NCBI RefSeq assembly: GCF_003060865.1
Contig: NZ_CP028919.1
Location: 168,501 to 232,500 of the forward strand
From: Gemmobacter aquarius
GTDB lineage: Bacteria; Pseudomonadota; Alphaproteobacteria; Rhodobacterales; Rhodobacteraceae
Length of the DNA stretch: 64,000 nucleotides
Direction of reading: 5' to 3'
Program-made: the position numbers and the translations under genes
Shown: positions 33,969 through 40,873 of the stretch, in pieces
How positions within the stretch are numbered: the first letter of the stretch is position 1
Layout: each line of letters starts with the position of its first letter
The notes under the pieces: generated by a model
The model's input: only the letters and a program-made list of their open reading frames with translations
What the model was told of the DNA's origin: nothing
Database searches by the model: none

Positions 33969-36900
33969 GTGAAACTCGATTACATCCCGTGCGGGGCGCG
34001 CTTTATGATCAGAAGCTACAGACCGACCGATCCGCTGCTGTCGACGCAATGGCATCTGGTCGATATCGGGCGGTTGGGGTTTACCCAAGTCGACAGTCTG
34101 GCCGGAATGGAGCGGATCTGGGCGGATTACCGCGGTGCGGGTGTGTCGGTCGGGATCTGGGACGATGGCGTGCAATCGGGCCATTGGGATCTGGCGGCGA
34201 ATTACGATGCGACGCGGCAGATCACGGTCGGTGGCACGCTGAACGCGGGGCAGCCGGTTGCGGTGGGCGACAATCATGGCACGGCTGTGGCAGGGCTGAT
34301 CGCTGCGGATGACAACGGACAGGGCGGCGTCGGTGTCGCGCCGGATGCCAAGATCACAGGCGTTAGAATTTTCGGCGGTGCCGATGACATCAACACGCAA
34401 TGGGCGCGTTATCTGCTGACGCTTGACAACCTGTCGCGGTTCGATGTGACGAACCACAGCTATGGGTCGACGCCCGACTATTTCCTTTTTGCCGATACGG
34501 CGAAATTCGAGGCGTCGCTGGCTGCGGGGCGCGGGGGGCTTGGGACGATCAACGTCAAGTCGGCAGGCAACCACAACACCGACGGCATCGGAACTGCGCT
34601 TGACGCATCGCGCGCGACGGTTTCGGTTGCCGCGTTGACCGCTGACGGGCAGGTGGCGAGCTATTCTGCCTATGGCGCGCATATTCTGGTTTCGGCGCCT
34701 GCGGGATCGGTCACGACCGACCGGCTGGGGCTGGCGGGATACAATACCGCGACGGGTGGCGACTATACGAACGGGTTTGGCGGCACCTCGGCTTCGGCTC
34801 CGGTCACGGCGGGGGTCGTGTCCTTGATGCTCGATGCGAATGACCGGCTGGGCTGGCGGGACGTGCAGGCGATTCTGGCCTATTCGGCACAGGCAACCGG
34901 CAGTCTGGTGACGGGAAACACTTCCTTCGAGACTTCGGGCTGGCGGACCAATGGCGCTGACAACTGGAACGGCGGCGGGCTGCATTACAGCAACGACTAC
35001 GGCTTTGGCATGATCAACGCCCATGCGGCGGTGTGGATGGCCGAGGTTTGGACGCTGATGCAGGGCGGATCGGCGGTGTCGGCCAACGAGGCGCGGGCGG
35101 TGACGGGGACGCTGGCCGTGAACCGTGCGATCACCGACAATGCCACCACGAGCTACAACTTCAACGTGGGCAGCGTTGTCGAGCTGGAGCATGTCGGGCT
35201 GACGTTGACGCTGACGCATTCGGACTGGACCGACCTGCGGATCACGCTGACCTCGCCGGACGGAACCGAGATATCGGTGTTCGACGGAAGTTCGGGCACT
35301 TCGGCGACGGCGGATTTCGGGCTGACCTATACCTTCGGTCTGGAGGGGTTCCGCGGCGAGCTGAGCAACGGGCTTTGGACCGTCAGGGTAAGCGATGTGG
35401 CGGCGGGCGATTCCGGGGTGCTGAGTTCGGTCGGGTTTACCGGATATGGCGCGGCCGAGACGGTGAACGATGTCTATCACTACACCGACGAGGTGCTGGC
35501 GGCGCTTGCGCGCACGAATGGCGGGACGCGGCTGGTGCTGGCCGATACGGATGGCGGCAAAGACTGGATCGACGCGGCGCCGATGTGGCGGGACCTGTCG
35601 CTGGACCTGCGGGCCGGGACGACATCGACGCTTGGCGGGATGGCGTTTCTGACAATCGCAGCGGGAGCCGCGATCGAGAACGCGGTGGGCGGTGACGGCA
35701 ACGACACGATCACCGGCAATGACGGCGACAACATCCTTGTGGGGATGCGCGGCAATGATGTGCTGCTTGGCGGGGCGGGGACGGATACGGCGTGGTTCTA
35801 CGGGCTGTCGTCGGATTATGCGATCGTCGATCAGAGCGGGTGGTTTTCGGTGAACTCGCTGAGCGGGATTTACGGCTACGACGCGCTGGCAGACATCGAA
35901 TTCGCGCGGTTCGACGACATGGTGGTCAACCTGCTGGCCGGGTTCACCGACACGGTCGCCCCCGTGGTGCGGGCGATGACGCCGGCGGTCGGAGCGAGCC
36001 TTGTCGATGTCGGCGCGAATATCGTGCTGACCTTTGACGAGGCGGTGCAGGCGGGAAGCGGCTATTTCGTGATTCAGGGCTGGGACGGGACCTATCTGGC
36101 CATGGGCGCGACGGATGGGCAGGTTTCGTTTTCGGGCAATACCGTGACGATCAACCCCACGGGGCTTTTGACGGCGGGGTTGAGCTATTACGTCGTGGTC
36201 AGCGAGGGGGCGGTGCTGGATCAGGCCCAGAACGCGGTTGCTGCATGGGGTTCGGCCACGCAAAGCGCGTTTACCACGCGGCCTGCCGGGAACATGATCG
36301 TCGGGACGGCAGCGAACAACGTGCTGAACGGGACCGGCGCCGCCGATCTGATGCAGGGGCTGGCCGGAAACGACACGCTGTCGGGCGGGGCGGGCAATGA
36401 CACCTTGCACGGCGGGACAGGCTTTGACCGGATGTCGGGCGGGCCGGGGGATGATGTCTATTCCGTCGACTCGACGCGCGATTTGGTGTCCGAGGGCGCG
36501 AACGCGGGTTTCGATACCGTGCGGACCGTTCTGGCAAGCTATACGCTGGGTTCGAACGTCGAAGGGGTGGTCTACGAAGGCGTGGACAAGTTCACCGGCA
36601 CCGGCAATGCGCTGGGGAATATGCTGCAGGGCGGCGATGGCAACGATTTGTTGTCGGGGCTGGCCGGGAGTGACACGATCGTGGGCGGGGCGGGCGCTGA
36701 CCGGATCATCGGCGGGGCAGGGCTGGATGTGCTTTACGGCATGGCGGGGGCGGATACCTTTGTCTTTGCCGTGCGGACCGATTCCACCGCTGCGGCTGCC
36801 GATGTGATCATGGATTTTGTCCAAGGGCAGGATCGGATCGATCTGGCGATGCTGGACGGCAACGCTTTGCTTTCGTCGCGGCAGGCGTTCGGGACGCAGA

Positions 36901-37061
36901 TCGTGACGGATTTCACCGGAATAGCCGGACAATTGCGCGTGTCGATGGTCGATGGCGGCGTGCTGGTGCAGGGCGATGTGGACGGGAATTATACGGCGGA
37001 TTTCGCGATCAGGGTGTTCGGTCCGACGGGGCTGCTGACGGCGGGCGACTTTATCTTCTGA
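33969..37061 (+). CDS. Secreted subtilisin-like protease with P-domain and RTX repeats
   Basis: 1030 residues from the GTG at 33969; an ATG at 34005 is an alternative. Residues 55-355 form an S8 peptidase with Asp65 (GIWDDGV), His103 (DNHGTAVAG), Asn201 (SAGNHN) and Ser274 (GGTSASAPVTAG). About 375-490 is a proprotein-convertase P-domain (LTLTHSDWTDLRITLTSPDG). Glycine-aspartate RTX calcium repeats lie near 574-605, 785-830 and 886-930, with an Ig-like domain (VAPVVRAMTPAVGASLVD) between. There is no N-terminal signal peptide, so it should leave through a type I secretion system; none is encoded here. The stop overlaps the convergent kinase stop by 11 bp. Confidence 0.88.
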   Translation: MKLDYIPCGARFMIRSYRPTDPLLSTQWHLVDIGRLGFTQVDSLAGMERIWADYRGAGVSVGIWDDGVQSGHWDLAANYDATRQITVGGTLNAGQPVAVGDNHGTAVAGLIAADDNGQGGVGVAPDAKITGVRIFGGADDINTQWARYLLTLDNLSRFDVTNHSYGSTPDYFLFADTAKFEASLAAGRGGLGTINVKSAGNHNTDGIGTALDASRATVSVAALTADGQVASYSAYGAHILVSAPAGSVTTDRLGLAGYNTATGGDYTNGFGGTSASAPVTAGVVSLMLDANDRLGWRDVQAILAYSAQATGSLVTGNTSFETSGWRTNGADNWNGGGLHYSNDYGFGMINAHAAVWMAEVWTLMQGGSAVSANEARAVTGTLAVNRAITDNATTSYNFNVGSVVELEHVGLTLTLTHSDWTDLRITLTSPDGTEISVFDGSSGTSATADFGLTYTFGLEGFRGELSNGLWTVRVSDVAAGDSGVLSSVGFTGYGAAETVNDVYHYTDEVLAALARTNGGTRLVLADTDGGKDWIDAAPMWRDLSLDLRAGTTSTLGGMAFLTIAAGAAIENAVGGDGNDTITGNDGDNILVGMRGNDVLLGGAGTDTAWFYGLSSDYAIVDQSGWFSVNSLSGIYGYDALADIEFARFDDMVVNLLAGFTDTVAPVVRAMTPAVGASLVDVGANIVLTFDEAVQAGSGYFVIQGWDGTYLAMGATDGQVSFSGNTVTINPTGLLTAGLSYYVVVSEGAVLDQAQNAVAAWGSATQSAFTTRPAGNMIVGTAANNVLNGTGAADLMQGLAGNDTLSGGAGNDTLHGGTGFDRMSGGPGDDVYSVDSTRDLVSEGANAGFDTVRTVLASYTLGSNVEGVVYEGVDKFTGTGNALGNMLQGGDGNDLLSGLAGSDTIVGGAGADRIIGGAGLDVLYGMAGADTFVFAVRTDSTAAAADVIMDFVQGQDRIDLAMLDGNALLSSRQAFGTQIVTDFTGIAGQLRVSMVDGGVLVQGDVDGNYTADFAIRVFGPTGLLTAGDFIF

Positions 37062-38160
37062 CCGGTTCGCGCAAGGGCAATTCGATGCGGCAGGTGATGC
37101 CTTCGGGGGTGAAGGTCAGTCTGCTCGTGGCGTCGAGTTGGTAGGGCAGGGCGCGTTCGATCAGTTCGCGCCCGTATCCCGCCGTAGCGGGAGGGGGCAC
37201 GGAAACGCCGGTTTCCTGCCAGTCCACCACGAGAAACGCGCCTTCGGGGCGGTGGTCCAGTCTCCAGTCGACGGCGAGGCGTCCGGCGGCCTGTGAAAGG
37301 GCGCCGTGGCGGGCGGCGTTGCTTGCCAGTTCGTGCAGCGCAAGGGCGAAGGTCTGGACCGTGGCCGAGCGCAGGCGGATGCCCGAGGGGCCGCGCAATG
37401 TGACGCGGGGACCGGGGCCGTCGCTGGCCGAGGCTTCGAGCGAGGAGAGTTCGGCGCGCAGCAAGGCATCGAAGGTGATGCGGTCGCCTTCGTCGAGCTG
37501 TGCCAGAAGCCCCTGCACACGGGCGAGGGCCATGAGGCGGCTGCGGAAGGTCTCGGCAAAGGCGGGCAGGTCGGGGGCGGTTTCCAGCGATTTCTCGAAC
37601 ATCGAGCGAACTACGCCCATCAGGTTGCGGGTGCGGTGCTGGAGTTCGCCGTAAAGGCCGGCGAGGCGTTCTTCCTGCCGTTTGCGGGCGGTGATGTCGG
37701 AGGCGAGGATCATCATGCCAGCGACATCGCCGCTTTCGTCGCGCAGCGGCAGGTAGCGGGCGGAAAGCCAGGCGTCGGAGCTTTGGCCGTTTGACTGGCG
37801 CGGGTAGTGCATCGTGTCGATGACCACGGTTTCGCCGCGCCGGACACGCGCGAGGTGGTCGACGTAGACGGCGCTGCGGTCGGGCGGCAGCGATGCGAGG
37901 AGCGGCTGGCCGAAGAGGCGGGGGTGATGGTCGTCGAGGATGCCTGCCATTTCGTCGTTGTAAAAGACGATCAGGTCTGGCCCCCAAGCGACCGAGGCGA
38001 GAAAGCCGGAGGATAGCATGACGTCGATGGCCGTGCGTAACGGGCCGGGCCAGCGCGGGATTTCACCGATCGGCGAGGCGGACCAATCGAACTGACGGAT
38101 CAGATTTGCCATGGTGCCGGAACTTCTGGGCCAGTCGTCAAGCACTGCGTCTGCCGTCAT
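37051..38160 (-). CDS. PAS-HWE sensor histidine kinase
   Basis: 369 residues from the ATG at 38160. An N-terminal PAS domain (FDWSASPIGEIPRWPGPL, FYNDEMAGIL, then a PAC tail MILASDITARKRQEE) is followed by an HWE dimerisation domain with the phosphorylated His175 in ELQHRTRNLMGVV. The N-box is LALHELASNAARHGAL, and WQETG is the WxE motif that gives the family its name. No membrane spans, so it senses a cytoplasmic signal. HWE/HisKA2 kinases commonly control the alphaproteobacterial general stress response through PhyR. It diverges from a receiver-only response regulator. Confidence 0.9.
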   Translation of the reverse strand: MTADAVLDDWPRSSGTMANLIRQFDWSASPIGEIPRWPGPLRTAIDVMLSSGFLASVAWGPDLIVFYNDEMAGILDDHHPRLFGQPLLASLPPDRSAVYVDHLARVRRGETVVIDTMHYPRQSNGQSSDAWLSARYLPLRDESGDVAGMMILASDITARKRQEERLAGLYGELQHRTRNLMGVVRSMFEKSLETAPDLPAFAETFRSRLMALARVQGLLAQLDEGDRITFDALLRAELSSLEASASDGPGPRVTLRGPSGIRLRSATVQTFALALHELASNAARHGALSQAAGRLAVDWRLDHRPEGAFLVVDWQETGVSVPPPATAGYGRELIERALPYQLDATSRLTFTPEGITCRIELPLREPVRR

Positions 38161-38266
38161 CTTTCTACCGTCCGCGCCGGCGCAGAGTTGCGTCCGCAAC
38201 TTCAAGCTAGGCAGGAATCTGGTAAAGTCCATTGTCAAAATGATAATTAAACAGGCATTCCGGAAG

Positions 38267-38291
38267 GGAACCGGACGGGACCGGCAGGGTT
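38267..38291 (+). promoter_or_regulatory. EcfG-type promoter upstream of the response regulator
   Basis: GGAAC at 38267-38271, 17 bases, GTT at 38289-38291, ending 37 nt before the ATG at 38329. It suggests the regulator is itself stress-induced, giving feedback. Confidence 0.65.
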
Positions 38292-38328
38292 TCCGACCTT
38301 GGTATTCAGGGCGCAGGGGAAGGTTCGG

Positions 38329-38706
38329 ATGGACGGGTTGAGGGGGCGGCGGGTTCTGATCGTCGAGGATGAGTATCTGCTGGCGGAAGACCTGCGGATG
38401 ACGCTGGAGCGTTTCGGGGCCGAGGTTCTGGGGCCGGTGCCTTCGGTGGGCGAGGCGATGGCTACGGTGGCGGACAATCCGGAGCTGGACGGGGCGGTTC
38501 TGGATATGAACCTGCGGGGCAACATGGTGTTTCCCGTGGCCGATATGCTGACGGCGCGGGGCGTGCCCTTCTTTTTCACCACGGGCTCTGCGACGTCAGC
38601 CATTCCCGAGCGATATGTCGGTGTGATGCGGTTCGAAAAGCCGTTCGACCCCGATATCGTCGCCGTGGAACTGGGGAAATGTCTGGCCTTGGCGATGCGC
38701 CTGTGA
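38329..38706 (+). CDS. Receiver-only response regulator
   Basis: 125 residues, a single receiver domain: VLIVEDEYLLAEDL with the acidic pair, the phosphoacceptor Asp59 in GAVLDMNL, and Lys104 in FEKPF. There is no output domain. Receiver-only proteins act as phosphate sinks or relay partners; several alphaproteobacteria use them to tune the PhyR-NepR-EcfG stress response. The divergent HWE kinase is the obvious partner, and an EcfG-type promoter lies upstream. AGGGGAAGG provides a ribosome site. Confidence 0.9.
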   Translation: MDGLRGRRVLIVEDEYLLAEDLRMTLERFGAEVLGPVPSVGEAMATVADNPELDGAVLDMNLRGNMVFPVADMLTARGVPFFFTTGSATSAIPERYVGVMRFEKPFDPDIVAVELGKCLALAMRL

Positions 38707-38802
38707 TGCTGCGTTGCAGCAATTGCATGGCGTGATTGCAGCATCGGCAGATGTGGCGGGTGGCGGGAAGGCTTAGCTAGGGGTGAGCCAAGGAGGGCCG
38801 AG

Positions 38803-38943
38803 ATGATAAAGAAATCCAACCAGACAGCAACGGATGCACTGGATCAGGCATTTGCCTATTTTCGCGTCGACACGGAGCGCCGCAAAAAGGAGCGAGACGA
38901 GGCCGAGACGGCTTTGGGGCAGATGTATGCCTATTACGCTTGA
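38803..38943 (+). CDS. Small acidic/basic helical protein, 46 residues
   Basis: A 47-codon frame with a near-perfect ribosome site (AAGGAGG at 38789-38795) before the ATG. The peptide starts MIKKSNQTATDALDQAFAYF, continues with a charged helix rich in Arg, Lys and Glu, and ends GQMYAYYA. It looks like one amphipathic helix. No family recognised. It sits between the receiver-only regulator and the HPt gene, so a link to that relay is possible. Confidence 0.6.
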   Translation: MIKKSNQTATDALDQAFAYFRVDTERRKKERDEAETALGQMYAYYA

Positions 38944-39057
38944 CGCAAGGAATTTTCATATCGGTAATCGGGCTCTGCCTTTGATGCGATATTGTGGGGA
39001 CGATTGGCGCGGCAGGATGCGCGGGTGTTCGGGTGGTTTCGGATTGAGGGCTTTTTG

Positions 39058-39384
39058 ATGGATTTGCTCGATACATCGGTCATCGACGATGTGCGCGACG
39101 CATTGGGGGATGACGCCTATCTTGGTTTCGTGCGACGCATGCTTTCCGAGATGCGCGGTCTGGGTCCGGTGCTGACCGGCTTGCAAGGTGACCCCGAAGC
39201 CTTGGCGCAGGCGGCGCATCGGGCGGCGGGGTCAGCGGTGTCGGTCGGGGCAAGCGGGCTGCATGGCAGGCTGAAGGCGATCGAGGACAGCGCGCGGGCG
39301 GGCGGGGACTGTTCGGCGCTTGTCGGCGGGTTGGACGCCGAGATCGATGCAACCGAAGCGGCCATTGGCGCGTTGCTTGCCTGA
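39058..39384 (+). CDS. HPt-domain phosphotransfer protein
   Basis: 108 residues. The helical HPt core has the phosphorylatable His54 in AQAAHRAAGSAVSVGA, a variant of the usual HxLKGSA motif, followed by LHGRLKAIEDSARAG. Acidic helices flank it. It could carry phosphate between the HWE kinase and the receiver-only regulator encoded just upstream, or connect them to a distant regulator. No enzyme or DNA-binding domain is present. Confidence 0.78.
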   Translation: MDLLDTSVIDDVRDALGDDAYLGFVRRMLSEMRGLGPVLTGLQGDPEALAQAAHRAAGSAVSVGASGLHGRLKAIEDSARAGGDCSALVGGLDAEIDATEAAIGALLA

Positions 39385-39459
39385 CCCTGACTTGTAGAGC
39401 GGGGCGGGCTTGGGGTAAAAGCCGGTCGGGCAGTCGTCGGGCAGTCAAGGAATATCAAG

Positions 39460-39771
39460 ATGAAATATTTTTCCGTTGCGCTGGTGATTGCGGCCAGTCT
39501 GTCTGCGCCGGTGTTCGCAGGAAACGGAAACGGGTGCCCGCCGGGGTTGGCGAAGAAGGCGGTGCCTTGCGTTCCGCCGGGGCAGGCGAAGAAGTGGATG
39601 CTGGGAGAGCGGTTGCCGATCAGGACACCTTGGTACGAGGTGCGCGACTGGGAGCGGTTCGGCTTGCCGGAGCCGCTGGACGGAAGCCGCTATGTGCGGG
39701 TCGACAATGACATTCTGCGGGTGGCGATTGCGACGGGCATCGTGCTGGAAGCGCTTGGCGTCATAGACTGA
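39460..39771 (+). CDS. Secreted RcnB-like small protein
   Basis: 103 residues with a signal peptide (residues 1-20, ending APVFAG). The mature protein begins with two Cys-containing PPG repeats (GCPPGLAKK, PCVPPGQAKK) and ends with a region like RcnB-family periplasmic proteins (YVRVDNDILRVAIATGIVLEAL). RcnB influences nickel/cobalt efflux in E. coli, but most relatives are uncharacterised. The last 11 bp overlap the end of the convergent TetR gene. Confidence 0.72.
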   Translation: MKYFSVALVIAASLSAPVFAGNGNGCPPGLAKKAVPCVPPGQAKKWMLGERLPIRTPWYEVRDWERFGLPEPLDGSRYVRVDNDILRVAIATGIVLEALGVID

Positions 39772-40318
39772 GCGCGCGGGCGAAGAGGCGGGCGAGCATG
39801 GCTTGGCCTTCGCGATAGTCGGCCAGCGTTTTTGCCGAGGATTTCAGGCCCTTGACCGCCGTAACGATGGTTTCGGCGAGTTGCTTTGGCGTTCCGATGC
39901 CTTGGGGCAGGGGGCGGCTGGCCAGATGGTCGGCAAGAAGGGCTGTCATCTTCGCCTCGCCCGCTGCCGCAAGATCGCCGGTTACGGAAAAGCCTGCGTC
40001 CATCAGTTCTTCGCCATGGGGGGTGGTGAGCACCACTTCCATGAATTTTCCGTCTTTGGCGATGAAGGCCGCAAGCAGGGCTTGTTCGAGGGGCTGGTCC
40101 TTGGCGAGGGCTGCGGCCATGTCGCGGAGCGCCTCGTTGAAATAGCGGGCGGCGAGGCTGCGGAAGATGTCTTCCTTGTTCTTGAAATGCAGATAGAGCG
40201 CGGTTCGGGACAGACCCGCGCCACGCGCTATGTCGTCCATCGCGGTGCGGCGGTAGCCATAGGTGGCAAATGCCTGAAAGGCGGCATCGAGGATGCTGTC
40301 GAGACGGTCGTTGGTCAT
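39761..40318 (-). CDS. TetR-family repressor
   Basis: 185 residues. The N-terminal helix-turn-helix is typical of TetR: ILDAAFQAFATYGYRRTAMDDIARGAGLSRTALYLHFKNKEDIF. The C-terminal ligand domain is not conserved enough to name a ligand. It diverges from the iorA-like gene, and two 24-bp palindromes fill the 88-bp space, so it very likely represses iorAB and itself, released by an aromatic or aldehyde-type ligand. Confidence 0.9.
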   Translation of the reverse strand: MTNDRLDSILDAAFQAFATYGYRRTAMDDIARGAGLSRTALYLHFKNKEDIFRSLAARYFNEALRDMAAALAKDQPLEQALLAAFIAKDGKFMEVVLTTPHGEELMDAGFSVTGDLAAAGEAKMTALLADHLASRPLPQGIGTPKQLAETIVTAVKGLKSSAKTLADYREGQAMLARLFARALSL

Positions 40319-40328
40319 ATTGGCACGC

Positions 40329-40352
40329 TGACATTTGGTGTCCGGAATGTCA
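40329..40352. promoter_or_regulatory. Palindromic operator 1 for the TetR regulator
   Basis: TGACATT-N10-AATGTCA, perfect 7-bp arms, starting 11 bp from the tetR start codon. Confidence 0.7.
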
Positions 40353-40362
40353 ATTGACAGAC

Positions 40363-40386
40363 TGACGTTTTACGGACAAAGTGTCA
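40363..40386. promoter_or_regulatory. Palindromic operator 2 for the TetR regulator
   Basis: A second 24-bp imperfect palindrome with TGAC and GTCA ends and TTT/AAA inner arms, starting 34 bp after operator 1. It lies 21 bp before the iorA-like ATG. Confidence 0.6.
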
Positions 40387-40406
40387 GAAACCAAGGGAGG
40401 CGGGCA

Positions 40407-40871
40407 ATGGCGGTTTCGTTCACGGTCAACGGGCAGGCGCGGGTGGTCGATCTGCCGCCGGAGATGCCGCTGCTTTGGGTGCTGCGCGAGGGGTTGGACC
40501 TGACGGGCACCAAGTTCGGCTGCGGGATCGCGTCTTGTGGCGCTTGCACGGTGCATCTGGACGGGGCGGCGGTGCGGTCTTGTCAGGTGACCTTGGCCGA
40601 GGTGGCGGGCGCGTCTGTCGTGACGGTCGAGGGGTTGGGGCAGGGCGCCTTGCACGCGGTGCAGGAGGCGTGGATTGCCGCGCAGGTGGCGCAGTGCGGC
40701 TATTGCCAGTCGGGGCAAATCATGCAGGCGGCGGCGCTGTTGGCGGAAAATCCGGCGCCGACCGGGGACGAAATCGACGCGGCGATGGAGGGAAACCTGT
40801 GCCGTTGCGGGACATATCCGCGAATCCGTGCCGCTGTTCAGGATGCCGCCAAACGCTTGTCGGAGGTGTGA
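40407..40871 (+). CDS. iorA: Isoquinoline 1-oxidoreductase-like alpha subunit, 2x[2Fe-2S]
   Basis: 154 residues from the ATG at 40407, with GGGAGG before it. Plant-ferredoxin cysteines are Cys39, 44, 47 and 59 ([17 protein letters not shown]). The second cluster has Cys97, 100, 132 and 134 (QCGYCQSGQ and [10 protein letters not shown]). This is the iron-sulfur subunit of a two-subunit molybdenum hydroxylase of the isoquinoline oxidoreductase/aldehyde dehydrogenase type. It ends 2 bp before the large-subunit gene and is probably repressed by the divergent TetR. Confidence 0.9.
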   Translation: MAVSFTVNGQARVVDLPPEMPLLWVLREGLDLTGTKFGCGIASCGACTVHLDGAAVRSCQVTLAEVAGASVVTVEGLGQGALHAVQEAWIAAQVAQCGYCQSGQIMQAAALLAENPAPTGDEIDAAMEGNLCRCGTYPRIRAAVQDAAKRLSEV

Positions 40872-40873
40872 CG

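Noticed and set aside
33963..36932. A 989-codon open frame antisense to the RTX protease
   Set aside because: Arg/His/Pro-rich composition without domains, opposite a gene with an intact catalytic triad; a GC-rich shadow.
38705..38745. GATGCTGC...GCAGCATC inverted repeat after the response regulator as a terminator
   Set aside because: The loop is long and no T-run follows; the nested TGCTGC/GCAGCA hairpin is short. Function not supported.
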